From NCBI GenBank assembly GCA_905250885.1, contig CAJNOQ010000439.1, positions 1 through 50,637 on the forward strand: 50,637 nt of DNA, read 5' to 3'. The translations under genes and the position numbers were made by a program. The notes beneath the pieces are model-generated. The model saw nothing but the letters and a program-made list of their open reading frames with translations. It was not told the DNA's origin and did no database searches. Within the stretch, counting starts at the first letter, position 1. Each line of letters opens with the position of its first letter. The DNA comes from Didymodactylos carnosus. Its lineage: Eukaryota; Rotifera; Eurotatoria; Philodinida; Philodinidae. Positions 1 through 13,100 of the stretch are shown in pieces.

Positions 1-1160
1 GATATCTCGAAAACAAAGGCGCGAGGAGATAAATCCTCTTGAGGTTTTTCATACCTCATTGAGGTCTACCTATCGCCAAAAGATGGGACCTAAAGGGCTT
101 AAACACCTAAATATGTTCCCTCGTTAGTGACGCAGCACTGAATATAATATACGTACAGTTACATCCGATTTATCTTTCAATTTAAGTAAATTTGATAATA
201 ACTTTTTATAAACTTTTTATAGGGAATCCAAGACGTCCATACTGGATAGACCTTTGACTTCAACTTCTACCAAACATCATTCTCATACTGAGTTTTAATG
301 CTCAATCTGAAAAAATACTTTTGAAAAGTCAGAAGAACGAAAAAGAACAACCTTGAACTTTTTTGAAATCAACTGTTTCTTGTTGATTCATCTAACATAG
401 TTTACCGTTCGAGTTTTTTCAATTTTACTTTGTTAAAATAATTTTTTAAAACATTAACTACTTTTTCTTTCTCAGTTCGATGTGCTCAATCCAACCAACC
501 ATGTTCAAATAAATAAATAAAAAATTTTGCTATGATATTGAATTTCCGGTATCTTACATCCTCATACACATTAATTCAAACTTTGAATTAATGTGTAAAA
601 CTAAGAGTTGTCCAAGAAAACGGGTAGCATATTCGGAATCCTCGTGAAATTACGAATCGGAATATGTATTTTGTGTTTCTTATTTTCAGCTCGATGGAAA
701 ATCGAACGTTTTACCATGAAACAATTTAAAAAAATACACCCATTAGATAGTAGATGTATAGATTCGTTAGTAAACTTAGAGATAGTATAAAATAAGCTCT
801 AATCTTCATACAGTATTTAATGCACAAGTGCCTTGTGTTAGTGATATGTTCAGATAACGTTAGATTGTTCATCAAAATGAATGAAAATGTTATTTGAACA
901 ATTCTTCGACATTGATCGTTAGTTGATCAGGCATAGTCATGCAAATGTGACATTATAAAAACGAAAGATAAAACGCATTTCTCAATGTAGGTGTTAAAAT
1001 GAAATTGAAATTGCCAATTTCTCGTTTCGATAAGCTAAAACTTCGATAGCGCAACTTGTTAAAAAATTGTATTGAATTTTTGATTTCTTTAGTGGTATTC
1101 GTCTTATCAAATTGAGATTAATATAAATGGGATAATCAGAGCAGCTACTTTTTTACATGT
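1..1160. other. Intergenic, no gene seen
   Basis: AT-rich sequence with no convincing exon on either strand. The 60-codon open frame at 608-790 has no recognisable motif and no splice context, so I treat it as chance. The first 100 bp contain short GAGG/CCTC palindromes, and there is a perfect 31-nt hairpin at 566-596. Confidence 0.6.
566..596. repeat. Perfect 15-bp palindrome (hairpin)
   Basis: The 15 bases ACACATTAATTCAAA (566-580) are followed after a single C by their exact reverse complement (582-596). It is too short for a miRNA precursor. It may be a cruciform or the remnant of a small foldback. Confidence 0.85.
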
Positions 1161-1970
1161 CCGTATTTTCGTTTTCCCTCAGTTAGCTTAACAAATTTTT
1201 GGGTGGTTCCTTGACAAGAGTTGTAGAGATGTTTTGTGAAACTCCTCACTATCTTCGAAGAAGAGAGAGTAACAGTTTTATACCCCAAAACCGCTGGCTT
1301 TTAGGTTAAATTTGACATCCTCCCCCTCTCCCTGGAGGACACAACCTCTTAAAGTGGTAGTCACAACCTCTCAAAAGGTACACACAACCTCTTAACGCAA
1401 CTAGACGTCTCAGTATTGGGAGTTCCATCTTTTAGCACCTTCAAGTGCTACCCTGCCAAGGCTTTTTTGTCGATTGGTCGGTTTCGTTTGTCTAAATTCC
1501 ATTTCCTTCAGAATCAGGAGCATACCCGCGGTTGACTGGTCTCGACTGATCTAATTCCCCGCATGTGGAGAACTAGAACACTCCGTGGAAAATACACGGG
1601 ATTTTTAATAAAAGTAATTTGAATTTTATATTTGTATTTTAAATTATTTTTTCATACATCCTTAGTATAGTATGTAGAGGATACCCAGCTCTATCGCCCG
1701 ACATGGGTTAGATCGCAAACGAACAATATTTGGCGGACATAACTCTATTCCAAAAGCGACTGGTAAAATTTTTTGGTGTTCAAATCCGCCACATGCGGGG
1801 AATTAGAACAGTTGAGACCAGTCGACCGCAGGTATGCTCCTGATTCTGAAGGAAATGGAATTTAGAAAAACGAAAACGACCAATCGACAGAAAAAATATT
1901 TCCTCTACAACTCTTGCTCAGGAACCACCCAAAAATTTGTTAAGCTAACTGAGGAAGAACGAAAATACGG
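1161..1970. mobile_element. Foldback/MITE-like element with nested inverted arms
   Basis: Two pairs of inverted arms are visible. The outer pair is 1161-1229 with 1903-1970 and shares, for example, GTTAGCTTAACAAATTTTTG and its complement. The inner pair is 1464-1568 with 1789-1896, ending in CCCCGCATGTGG and CCACATGCGGGG. On the right side the two arm segments are almost adjacent. On the left they are separated by about 234 bp (1230-1463), which looks like a later insertion. No transposase is encoded, so this is a non-autonomous element. I could not define a target-site duplication. Confidence 0.75.
1230..1463. repeat. Insertion inside foldback left arm, with triplicated CACAACCTCT motif
   Basis: This segment has no counterpart in the opposite arm. 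It contains three near-identical ACAACCTCTTAA/ACAACCTCTCAA units at about 1338-1396, each preceded by a different spacer. It has no coding potential. It may be a separate small insertion or sequence deleted from the right arm. Confidence 0.5.
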
Positions 1971-2118
1971 AGATTTTTCAGAATTACTTTAAAATGACAA
2001 AAATAAAATATCATAAAATATAACTTTAGTCATATATCAAATGGAGTCGACTGAGGCGAAGAATATATGCGTTTTCTTATCGAAGTACGCTCTAAAAAAA
2101 TTCTAGCTTACAGAGCGA

Positions 2119-2324
2119 GTTTTGACATTTGCTCCTAATAGAAACCGATATGCGTATCGTACAGTCCTACTTAACCGTTTCGTAGAATACGCCTGAACGT
2201 TTTTTTCTCTGATACGAAATCCATTTCTTTACACGGTAAAAAACGTTCAAGAGTATTCTGCGAAATGGTTAAGCAATACTGTACGATATGGATATCGGTT
2301 TCTATTAGGGGCAAATGCCAAAAC
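2119..2324. mobile_element. Second foldback element, imperfect arms and short loop
   Basis: The left arm (2119-2205) and right arm (2238-2324) are inverted copies about 87 bp long with scattered mismatches, separated by a 32-bp loop. Both contain the CGATATnCG..ATCGTACAGT block. No coding sequence is present, consistent with a MITE or foldback remnant. Confidence 0.75.
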
Positions 2325-3879
2325 CTATGATTTTTTTTAGAGAGGGTAGAGTATCTCCAATATTTTCAAAGACTGTTTGATCATGTTCTTAGAATGTCGT
2401 TATTAGTATTATTATCTACATGTATGACTGAAGTTGAGAAAAAAATGTTTGACTTTCTGCCTATTAAAAGAATTTTTGTTTAATGAGTGTCTTGTCATTC
2501 AAACGTCATTGAAAAAAATAAACATGATTTCTTACAGAAGCGATACATGAATCCATTTAAAAAAAAGAAGTAAACTAGTTTTCATTTTTTTTCTCTTAAT
2601 AAAACTATTTTAACAGATTTGGCAACAAATATTGGTTTCACGGAAAGCAAATAAATCCGTTTAAACGGACTTCTCTCCAAATGTGAAAGGAAAAACAAAT
2701 ACTTTTTTCCTTTTTTTTACGTTCTACAAAATGACGTTAACAAAAAAAGTTCCCACATAGACTTTCAATGCGAACAGTATTTTTTGACTTCGACATTTTT
2801 ATTTCTAAGTCCTCCTTAGTCACTGAACAGAGATCTTTAGTCCGATTCGATTTTAGGATCGGATCGAGCTCAGATTGAGCTATTGTCATTTCGAGATTGA
2901 GTTACATTTTCTTAACAGGTCTCTACACACAGGGGCTTGAAGAAAAGAAGATTCAGATCCATATCATAACAAGAATGACAGTGGCGAATTTGAGATTCTA
3001 CCAACTGAACCAAGGTCCTTGTACGAGAAAAAAAGAAATATAATGAGAATTGATAACAATGGGTTTATCTTAGCTTAATAATAAAAACAAATTGGCTTAT
3101 TTTTTGTATAGAAAGAATTCCTGTTTACATGAGAAATTTAAAACAAGAACTTTTTTTAAGAGTAAAAAATTTTGCAGTTAAAGTCATTCTACTTTTTTCA
3201 TAGATTATGTTGTTATTGGTGAAGAAATCGACTGTTCTGAGCACAACTGTCTTTTCCGAATTTTATGAAAATATTTTGTTAGCCGTGTATATTTAATGTG
3301 AATTTCTCTTTTAGACATGTGATCAATGACGTCTAACGTAGTGCGAGAAGCCCAGGTGTTTAAAATATGATGTTTACATTTTGAGAAACTAAGAGATGAA
3401 AATATACATCTGACCTCACCTTAACACGTTTCTTATCAGAAAAAGTGAAATATTTTGACTGATCAGAAAATATACCCTTCTTTTTTCATAAGCTTATTTA
3501 TGGAGAAGTGCGATGACTCAATGGAAGATTATTATTATGATTAATCTTAATTAAAGAGCTTGCATACTTCTAGTATGTTATTTGAAAGTAGAATACGTAA
3601 TTTAAATAAAAATGACCAAGCACCAACGAAAAATAGTTTCATGCAATAGCCATTGGAGAATTTTATTTAACATCTTCTGATACTATCTTTTTCGAAAGAA
3701 TTTGTTTTTCTACCGTATTTCTCATCATTTCACGTGTTTTAATTACACAAATCTATTGCCTCATATGATAACTCACTTTCTTTCTCTATTTATCTATGAA
3801 ATATGAAACAGAAATTGTCATAATTTTACAAAACTTCTTCGTGTTTTACTTTACCTTTTAAACTTTACGCGAAGTCAGC
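2325..3879. other. Intergenic upstream of phospholipase gene
   Basis: AT-rich with homopolymer runs; I see no exon or RNA gene. The last 100 bp before the ATG at 3880 should contain the promoter/5'UTR, but no TATA-like element can be singled out in such AT-rich sequence. Confidence 0.5.
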
Positions 3880-5644
3880 ATGCAGTTTACTCTTGTAGTT
3901 GCCATTATTTCATTACTATATACTGTAAATAATGGTTTGGATATTGATACGTGGGCAAGTGAAATTGAAAAATTGAGTATGGATGAAAAATTTGTTGAAG
4001 AATATTATAAATGGTCATTTGGTTTGTTTTCACAGCCGGACTATTTGTACGGGGCAAAAACAAATTTTCCGTGTAACATATCACTCTCTAATATTACAGC
4101 AACAACAGTTCATCAACTTCGTCCATCGGATGTAAAATGTATTGGTGCAATGGGTGATTCTCTCACTGCTGCCTTAGGTGCTCATGCAATAGCCGTAAGT
4201 GGTTTATTAATAGAAAATCGTGGTCTATCATGGTCAGTGGGTGGCGATCATACTATTGAGAAAGTCCTAACATTGCCCAATATAATCAAAAATTATAATC
4301 CAAATTTAGAGGGATATTCAACAAAATTTTCGATCATAGTTGGTAAAGGACAGAATAGTTCGAATAATGGATTTAACGTGGCTAAATCTGGTGATCGTTC
4401 CGAACACATGCCATATCAAGCGCAATTACTCATTGAACGTATGAGAACAGACCAAAAGTGTAATTTTGAAAGTGATTGGAAAGTAGTTACATTTTTTATT
4501 GGTGGGAATGATTTGTGTGAGTTTTGCAAGAATATCACGCATGACCATTCACCAGAACAATATATGGACTATGTTCGTGAGACCCTCGATATTTTGCATT
4601 CAACAATGACTCGGACGTTTGTCAATTTAGTTTTGGTATTAGACGTTCGGTAAGTTGTGAAGTAGATAGGAATCTCTATTATAAATAAGTTTTCATAAAT
4701 TCGATTTAGTGGAGTCAAAGAGTTAAATTCTGGTGGATTTGTTTGTCAAACATTGCATAAAAAAACTTGCCCATGTGCTGCCTTTCCTACACCTGAACAA
4801 GCAAAAATTTTAGATGATTACATACCTCGATATCATGACGTATTAACGGCTTTAGTTAATAGCGGACGTTATGAACGTGATGATTTCACCGTTGTTATAC
4901 AACCATTTTTATCCGACACAAAATTACCACGTCTAGATAAACCTGGTCATCCAATTGATTTTAGCTATTTTGCACCTGACTGCTTCCATTTTAGTGGTAT
5001 GTAAAAGTTATCATTAATATAAGAGACTGCTGTTTTCAGTCTATCTCTGTTATTATAATTTAGGAAAAGGTCATTCAGTAGCGGCACTGTCTCTATGGAA
5101 TAATATGTTAGAACCTGTTGGACAAAAGCAAACATTTTGGCATATTGGTGAAGCATTAGAATGTCCAACAGACGAGCGACCTTATTTTTTTACGTCTAAT
5201 AATAGTGTTGGTGTCGGACCTAAACCGAAAAAGACATCAGTACCACCTGTTGTTGCATCAACGATCTTTTCCCGACGAACAACAAATGGCAGATCAACAC
5301 CAAATGATAGATCAACAGAAAATCAACAATCATTCACGGTATCACCTAGTAAAATTCAATCGCATCACGGACATCGTAAACCTACTGATGACAACGAGGA
5401 CTCTTCATCATTTTTTTATAAAAGAAAGTTGACATTTGTCGCTGGAATTGGTCTTGTTGCAATGTTTATCCTGATTCTTGCCTATGCAATTCGAAGACGA
5501 GAAAATATTAATTTATTTGTCAATCGACGACATGTTGGTATGACAAGACCATCGAAATTTGATGACGATGATGAGGTCGATATTTGGTCACGACCACCAT
5601 CATCCGACAAAACTGTTCCAATGATACATGCGCGATTTTCATAG
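3880..5644 (+). CDS. PLB1: Phospholipase B1-like, membrane-anchored GDSL lipase
   Basis: Three exons (3880-4649, 4710-4996, 5064-5644) join in frame across 60- and 67-bp GT-AG introns to give about 545 aa. Residues 1-19 are a hydrophobic signal peptide. The literal GDSL nucleophile block is at 92-95 (catalytic Ser94), the GGND block at 208-211, and the DxxH catalytic pair at Asp347/His350. A 21-residue hydrophobic segment (about 475-495) is followed by RRR, so the protein is predicted to be type I with the lipase domain outside the cell and a 50-residue acidic cytoplasmic tail. The family removes acyl chains from phospholipids and lysophospholipids. Mammalian PLB1 has four tandem lipase repeats; this has one, as in many invertebrates. 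Residues about 385-470 form a Ser/Thr-rich stalk. AATAAA lies at 5668-5673. Confidence 0.92.
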
Positions 5645-5667
5645 TTTAAGCGTACAATTTCGTTTGT

Positions 5668-5673
5668 AATAAA
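5668..5673 (+). promoter_or_regulatory. Polyadenylation signal of PLB1-like gene
   Basis: A canonical AATAAA begins 24 nt after the stop codon. A small hairpin (ATGCCT-AAA-AGGCAT) follows at about 5711-5725. A 3'UTR this short fits the compact gene structure. Confidence 0.55.
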
Positions 5674-5699
5674 TAATTGTAAACTTTGAATCACATAAG

Positions 5700-8600
5700 A
5701 ATGACAAAAAGATGCCTAAAAGGCATTTAAAGCAAATCGACAAGCACTTTACTAGAAATTCAACATGTTTTTCTATAGTAATAGATAGTGCTAAATATCA
5801 TTACTGTAGGAATTAAAATAAAACAGAAAAATATTTTTCCATCTGTCCGTGTTTTGCTTAATTGAATCTTATAAACTGAATATTAACTTTGATAAATATG
5901 CATTGACAGTCACAGAGAGGAAGAAAAGAAGGAAGAGAAGCGCACGTTGTCATTTTATCTGTTCATTTGATGCCACGATCGAAGAACAGATGGATTATTA
6001 CCATATTTCATTAACGTACAGAGTATAAAACGTATATCAAGTCCACTTTAAGAGAGTGAGAGTTAATTTAAATGACATATGGGTACATATAAATTCCTTT
6101 GGTCAGCTTTTATCTATAATTCAAGAGATAGTCATTGATTTTATTCCTAGAGTTAGTTTCTGGCACTCGCTTTTTCAAACGTTTGAAACTGTTATTTGAA
6201 GAGAAATGAAACTGTGTCCAATATTTGCTTCAACAAAAATGTACATTAAAACGTTAAAAAAATCTTTTTTGTTAAAAAAAAAAACATCGTTTAAATTTTT
6301 TTAAAAGTTCAAACAAATTGTATTTGTTCTCTGTGTTTTCTTCCTAAATTTGTTCAACTGAAGAAAGACAGAGTAGTGCATGATATGAAGCATAATCATG
6401 GTATATCAGAAAAGAGAGAAAAAGAATAGCACGACAGTTCGCTTTCTGTTTTTTAATGATCGTATCACTATCATCATCAGCTGGACTAATTTTTTGAAAG
6501 AATTAAAATGAAATGAACTAAAAAATAAACACACACGCACACACCAAACAAACCGTCGATTAATTGAGTCTACAATAAGTGACAGATGAAAGAGTTGTGT
6601 GTTAGACAATTTGAACAGACGTGTGAAACCACTGATCACAGGCCTATATGCAACGAATAATCCGTAACATCTCTTCAATTCTAAACGAGAATTTTATCAC
6701 TTCTAAAAGTTACTCGCTGTTACTCTCTAAAAGCAAACGTATTTTAAAAAAGCAGAAAATGATTTTTATTTATTTTGAAATTCTTTCTGCGTTTCTGTTT
6801 CACATTTGAGATCGTACTGTTTTACCAGACACGTTTTCAAACGTTTCAAATTTAAATATAAAAATCGAAAAACACAATTTATTAACTTAGAAAATTAACT
6901 GATTTCCTATTTTTTTAAACGAAGCTAAAATGAATTTAGAAAGTTAACATGAATCAGGCCTCGACAGTAGAACTTCTTCGTCAGAGTCTCACGGTGACAA
7001 TAATTTTTTTAATATTTTTTTGCAAAATTGGCTCATTTTGGAAGTGAAAGGTCCCTTTCATTGCTGATAGATCACCGATAAGCTGAACATCTTTCTCCTT
7101 GCTGCCGATGTAGCTAAGTATTCTCTAAGATACACTAGGAATTTTGCATCTAGTAAAAAGACCAGCTGAACATCTGTAGAAATCACGAAGTAATCCCTAT
7201 ATTAATTCCCCTGTCACTCTTCTCAAAAGATTTCAGTATATCGTTCGAAGTAAAAAGAAAGGATTTCTCTGAGTAAGTTAAGTTAAAATGACAATAAAGT
7301 TAGGCTTTTATGACGTCAAATCTTTGGAAATGACTTTTATCTGAGAGTTAGTAATTATTTTTATCTCACAATTTGAACCATCCAGAGCCTTAAAACGTAG
7401 AGTAAAGGACAGAGATTCATTCCTATGGATAAATTCGAATGTACAAACTGTTTCAAACTTGAATAACTCTATAAAATACATGTTCAAAAAAGAGTTTCTG
7501 AAAAAGCGTCGAAAAGTAATCGTCAGTCTTCAGTAATTACGTCTATAACGTAAATCTTAAATGGATAGTTATTCTATAGTTAGTTAGTTATATTATTTAT
7601 TTAATTATTTTTTATGTATGCCTTAAGAATTTTGAAGAGAGGGAGAGAGAGAGAGAGATTTGTGCGAGGAGGACACAGAATCGCAATTGTGAAAAAATGA
7701 TAGGGAAGCAAAGTGAAAAACCGAAGTAAATTGGCAATGATTTAAGGTTAGAGGATTGTTCTTTTAACTGTGGTCTTGATTTTTATTCATTCCATTTCTT
7801 TGAAGATGTAACTGTTTTCTCTACCTTCTTTTTTCTCACAAGTTCGTACAGTTCATAGCCACATAGTATCTTTAAAACTAAAGATTTTGTTGTCTTGGAC
7901 TTCAGGCCTAAACAGTGTCATCTACAAAGTCCTTGAGTGGTATATTAAGATATTAAGCAACGTTAAATTTAAGTCAAAGCTAAAGAAAAAAAAATACAAG
8001 GAAGGAGTTAGTTCTAAGGTGGCATAGACAGAAACGTTTCTGAAGTTTTGAATTGATTTCTTATGCTTTACTTGCAGTTGTTTATGTTAGATTGAGTACT
8101 TGTTGTTGTATTTCTCTGATTTATACTAGAGTGTTGTACTATGTTCGAATTAGTGCCGCTGGGATATTAAAGTTTAGTTTGACTATTGATTCATATTCAT
8201 TATTTTTAATCTTAATCCTGCTTTAAGTAGTCGAAGATTAAATCAGATGTGTATAAAGAGATAGACCGATTGGACTTAAGGATACAATCTGAGTTGCTTA
8301 AACAGATTGGTTAAGTTTTTTTTCTTGGTAAAGTGGGGAGGGGGGCGCTGTAGAAAAACGAGTAAAGATTCATGAATCCAAAAAGTGTCTACTTTTCTGC
8401 CATATATACCTTTGAGGGTATACCCATTCTAACCACACCGGAATCAAGTTTCATTGCTGTATTTTGACGAGAAAAAATATTGTCTGGGTTTTTCGCACAC
8501 TCCTTAGCGTTTTTTTGTGTTATGCAAAGTTATAAATTACTTTGTATATAATTCAAATGGTTATATTGTTTTTGTATTATTTAAATACGCTTTTTTGCTA

Positions 8601-10116
8601 GAAGATATATTTATCTAGTATTAAACAGAAGACTAATTATAATAATTCCAATGATACTCTGTAAATGGACTAAATATATAATATAGATGAAATCTATTGG
8701 TGGAAAGAGAAAAACAGCAAAATTCTCCTTTTTGTCTAATACCAATAAAAGAGTGTGAGTAGATAAACCACGATTAGATCTACCTTACGTTTAATCGCTT
8801 AGAGCGCGAAAAGTCGATTCGGCAGCGCGATATGGAACTGATCTTTTGTAGAGAGACACGTTTTGATCTGATGCTTTTACTTTTAGTAATGGTGTCATTT
8901 ATTGAAATTCAACACAAACAACGGATAGAATTGGAATAGAGAGAAGTGATAATTCTCGATTGCTGCTCAATTTAATTTATACGGAACTAATAGAATATGA
9001 CTGATTGATTGATTTGATATAGTTTACGTTTTTTTGTTTTTTCATGTAGCACGATCATTTTTAAGCACGATCTTCTTCTAAAATGCTGTTTTCGTCGGCA
9101 TCGTCTATAAAATATTCATCATCAAATAACATCAAAATTCTTGTTGTCCAATCGGAGAGTAAACCGCTAGAGTAATGAATGTATAATAAAGAAAAGAAGA
9201 AAGAAGAAATGAATCAGAGACGAGTCATGATCAGTGAAATATTTGCACATGAAGCTTATATGTTTAAGACTATTGAACGCGCAAAAATAATGAACTAACC
9301 GTAGTTACAAAGTAATCTTGAGTCACATCCTTTGTTTTGTTTAACAAGAGTTTCTAATCATTAATTTCCAATTCTGATGCCATTAAATATTCGAGATCAT
9401 CTTATTTGGTTTTTCTTATTCTCTCTCTCTTCATTTATTATAGGCATTGCAATGTAAATAAAAAAGAATTTCTTGTTTGAGAAACGCACACACATCGACA
9501 CGCGTTAAAACAATTATTCTTTCTCTCTGTTCATTCTTATTTCTATGAATTAATAAATATTTCTTTAAATTATACTTTTTCTATTCTCTTCTTTTTTTCC
9601 AAATGTAATAGTACTACTATTTATTATTATTACTATTCTCTCTCTCTCTCTCTTTGTCTGTCTATCTCTCTCCCCGGTGCAAGTTGTCAATGGTGAAAAG
9701 TCGTTTTCCCCTTTATTTGCATTAAAAGCTCTTGCTACAAGTGAAATAAACGCGATATATTGAACAAAAAAATTGAATTGATATGTGGTGTTTGTTGCGC
9801 GTATTTCAGATTTCTTTCTTTTTTTCTCTCTCCCTCATTCTTGTTCTCTCTGTCTAAAAAATCCATATATGTGAGAACGCACTAAATATTATTTTATTTT
9901 TCTTTCTCTCTCTTGTTCCAATGCACAAGTGTACTTCGTTTTCTGATACGCGTTCTGGTTTTTCCTATGTGTTTTCCTTGTTCACTCTCTTTCTCTCTCC
10001 AGGTCTCGATATAAATATATATATATATGTAGTTTTTCTTAATTTCTTTTATTTTCCCCCTGTTCGTTCGATCACGATCACATCACATATTATTTACTAT
10101 TTAAACCGAAATACAA
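5700..10116. other. 4.4-kb gene-free region upstream of CELF, microsatellite rich
   Basis: No supported exon on either strand. It holds a CA-rich tract near 6530-6545, a GA repeat at about 7637-7660, and CT repeats at about 9420-9430 and 9630-9670. The pyrimidine-rich stretch 9500-10080 directly before the CELF start may contain 5'UTR or promoter sequence. The 70- and 90-codon open frames here are low-complexity chance frames. Confidence 0.5.
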
Positions 10117-13100
10117 ATGATGCCATCAAGTAATTACATTGCTACCGGTAGTACGCCGAATTCTGCTATTGCTGCTCAATTTAACCAATTTCAACAAACA
10201 CCACAACATTTTACACCGATACAAACAACTAGTTACGCCTTAGCGCCTAGTTATCCATTGTCCCTACCACCATCGAATCCTACATCATTAATAACCTATC
10301 GAAAACAATACCTTCAACAACAGCCACCATCCACATCTCATTATATCTCGTCTATTTCTCCAACACCATCGCCCACTCTTAATCATACAATATCTTCCAA
10401 TTATATCTCATCATCTTCTTCACCATCATCATCAACGGAGATGAGAGATCACGATGCTGTAAAACTATTTGTTGGACAAATACCAAGACATTTAGAAGAA
10501 ATTGATTTAAGGCCCGTATTTGAAGAATTTGGTCAAATTTATGAACTAACTGTACTCAAAGATCGCTTTACAGGAATGCATAGAGGTTCGTATTTCTTTT
10601 CAATATAACTGTAATCATCTCTCTCGTCCTCTAGAGACAAAAAAGCTTTGACTTGACTTTTTTTGCAGACAAATTTTTAAAAGGCAATTTTTGCAAATTA
10701 TTCATAAGCACTGTCGACTAACTGTTAGCCAATGTCTATGCAGATGTTCTGCAACTTGCAGGGATAGAAACAGATCTTTGACACGCACATTGGCCGCCGT
10801 AGTCACGCTGACTCGCTGACTACGAAGGTCAGCGAAAGGACTGCGGAAATTTCTAATATCATACCTAGCACTTATTCATTATTTCGATTGAAATAAGGGT
10901 GAAATTTTGAACGTTTTCCATCTTAAACGATGTTGAACTTCTCATTTTTTTTTACGATTTAACTCTTATTTTTCTTCAAATTCGTCTGCCAGACAAATCT
11001 TTACGAACATGAGTTAAATGAATCAAATTACGTTTCCTCCCTACAAGAAAATTCTAAAAATGAATCAAATTTGAGAGAAAATACAGTGGCCGACTTTATC
11101 ATACTCGGAGAATAATTATATCAACAAAATTCTGCTACGCTTCTGCGTCAGCAACGGTCAAAAGAATATATTATCAAAAAAAAGAATTCATTTTTCTCAT
11201 TAGTGTATAAACTTTGGCAGCGAATGAGAAACAGGAAATTGATCATTAATTATTAGAAATATTAATATTATTCGAAGAGACAATTAATAGATTGTGAGTA
11301 CCTGAGCATGATCACACAAGATATTGTCGATTGAACTTAAAATAGGACAACGTTTGTGAGGATTTATGTACTGAATAGTATATTTCAAAGTTTAACATAT
11401 ATCAGAAATATGTGCAGTTAATGAGAGAGAGGAAAAGAGTCATAGACGTTTTATATCTTTATCGCAATTGAGCAAAATGGTTGATTTTTGCGCCCTTATC
11501 TATAAAAATTTCAACGACTTTAATCTACTTGTCGTAAAATTTAGTGTTTGCAAGGAAAACTGAAAGATCTTAGAAAGTAGGATGTGGAGGTGCTCCCATA
11601 CACTTTTTACTCTCCCGATCCGTTAGATGGATCAAGGTCCGTCGACATATTTATAATCTGTATCAAACTCTAATGTTTTGTTCCGCGAACAAGTTAATTC
11701 ATTTCATTTTTCAGTGTTATCGAAATTGTCAAAGCACAAACTCATCTGCCGTACTCATCAATGGTTGCGACATTGCAAGAAATATCTCATACTTTTTTTT
11801 ACTGTACGAATCAGCTTCTTTTAATATAATTTCGATGAAAAAAAGACTAGTGCTGTCATCTATGGGCATCATATATTTTAACCATATTTTCAGTATTCTA
11901 GCATAATTGTAAAGTTTGACTACTTCATCATGAAGTAGTCAAACGTTAGAATTAATAGAATAATATTAAATGAGTATGTGCACATATTCTGATCAGAGAC
12001 GTTTTTTCCGGAGAGAGGGAGTGATACCCTTGTAATACTTGGAACTTTTTGTTTTTTGCAATTGTGTGATTTTGCAAAAAAAATGAAAGTACATCTCACA
12101 ATCTTTGGATCCTCGCAGTAGCTCAGGTTCCAGTGATTTAATTGTCACTATAAGTACTACTACAAATAGCAATATATCTATTAGAATGAGGTGAGATAAG
12201 GTCGATTAGTTATATTTCCTTTTGTGAATTTAGAACATTGAAATAATTGACATAGAAGCTGTAGAATACTCATCTAAATTAGTATATATCGATGAATTAT
12301 ATTGTGGAAAAAGATATTAAGATAAACAGCGGTATTTCCCGAGGGTGGCTGAGAATGAACTAGATGGACAATAGTCTTATGCAATCTATAATAACCTGTC
12401 TATTTTATTTGTATTTTCCGACAAGATTAAATAGTTACACTTTCCCTCTATAGACGTTAGTTAGTGAGGATTTTAGCTTAACATATGATAATTTTCTCAT
12501 GGTTCAAGAAATGATCTTTGTCAATGTATGTCTATTATTCTATGTCCATAGAGCGAAATTTTCTCATAAATAAATTAAGTTTTTGAAGTACACCGCATTA
12601 TCATCTCACTTTACATGCGAACAGTATATTTATGCGTATTCATAACTAAACTACATCCGAAAATAGTCAACATTGTTATTTCATTCATATTTAATAATCC
12701 GCAACTTTCTTTTCATGTAAAATTTTTAAAAAGTTGTTTTTGATTGATTGATTGACCTTGAATATACACACAACGAGTGTGTATGTGTCATAAAAAGAAG
12801 AACATCTGTACAACGGATAGAAAAAAAACAAAAATGGAAACATACAACATAAAAGAGAATTGTCAAACATGTTCAATACTGTCACGAAAACAGCCATCGA
12901 ATTTCGTTTATTTTTGTGGCATAGTACATATATGAAGGTGACTATATATATATATATATAGAACAGAGAGCGAAAAAAAAGAAAGAATCAACGTTATGCC
13001 ATGTTCATACACAGGCTCATTTATTCGAAAGTATATTCTATGGCAGATGGTCAAACACACACACAAGTTCGAATAAAAACGAAACAAAAGAGAAGGAACT

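Noticed and set aside
608..790. Small 60-aa gene
   Set aside because: No motif, no homologue recognised, no splice or promoter context; expected by chance in sequence of this length.
10117..10608. Stand-alone 163-aa RRM protein
   Set aside because: It stops inside RRM1 only because the frame runs into intron 1; splicing at 10585 to 14482 restores the conserved RRM1 half.
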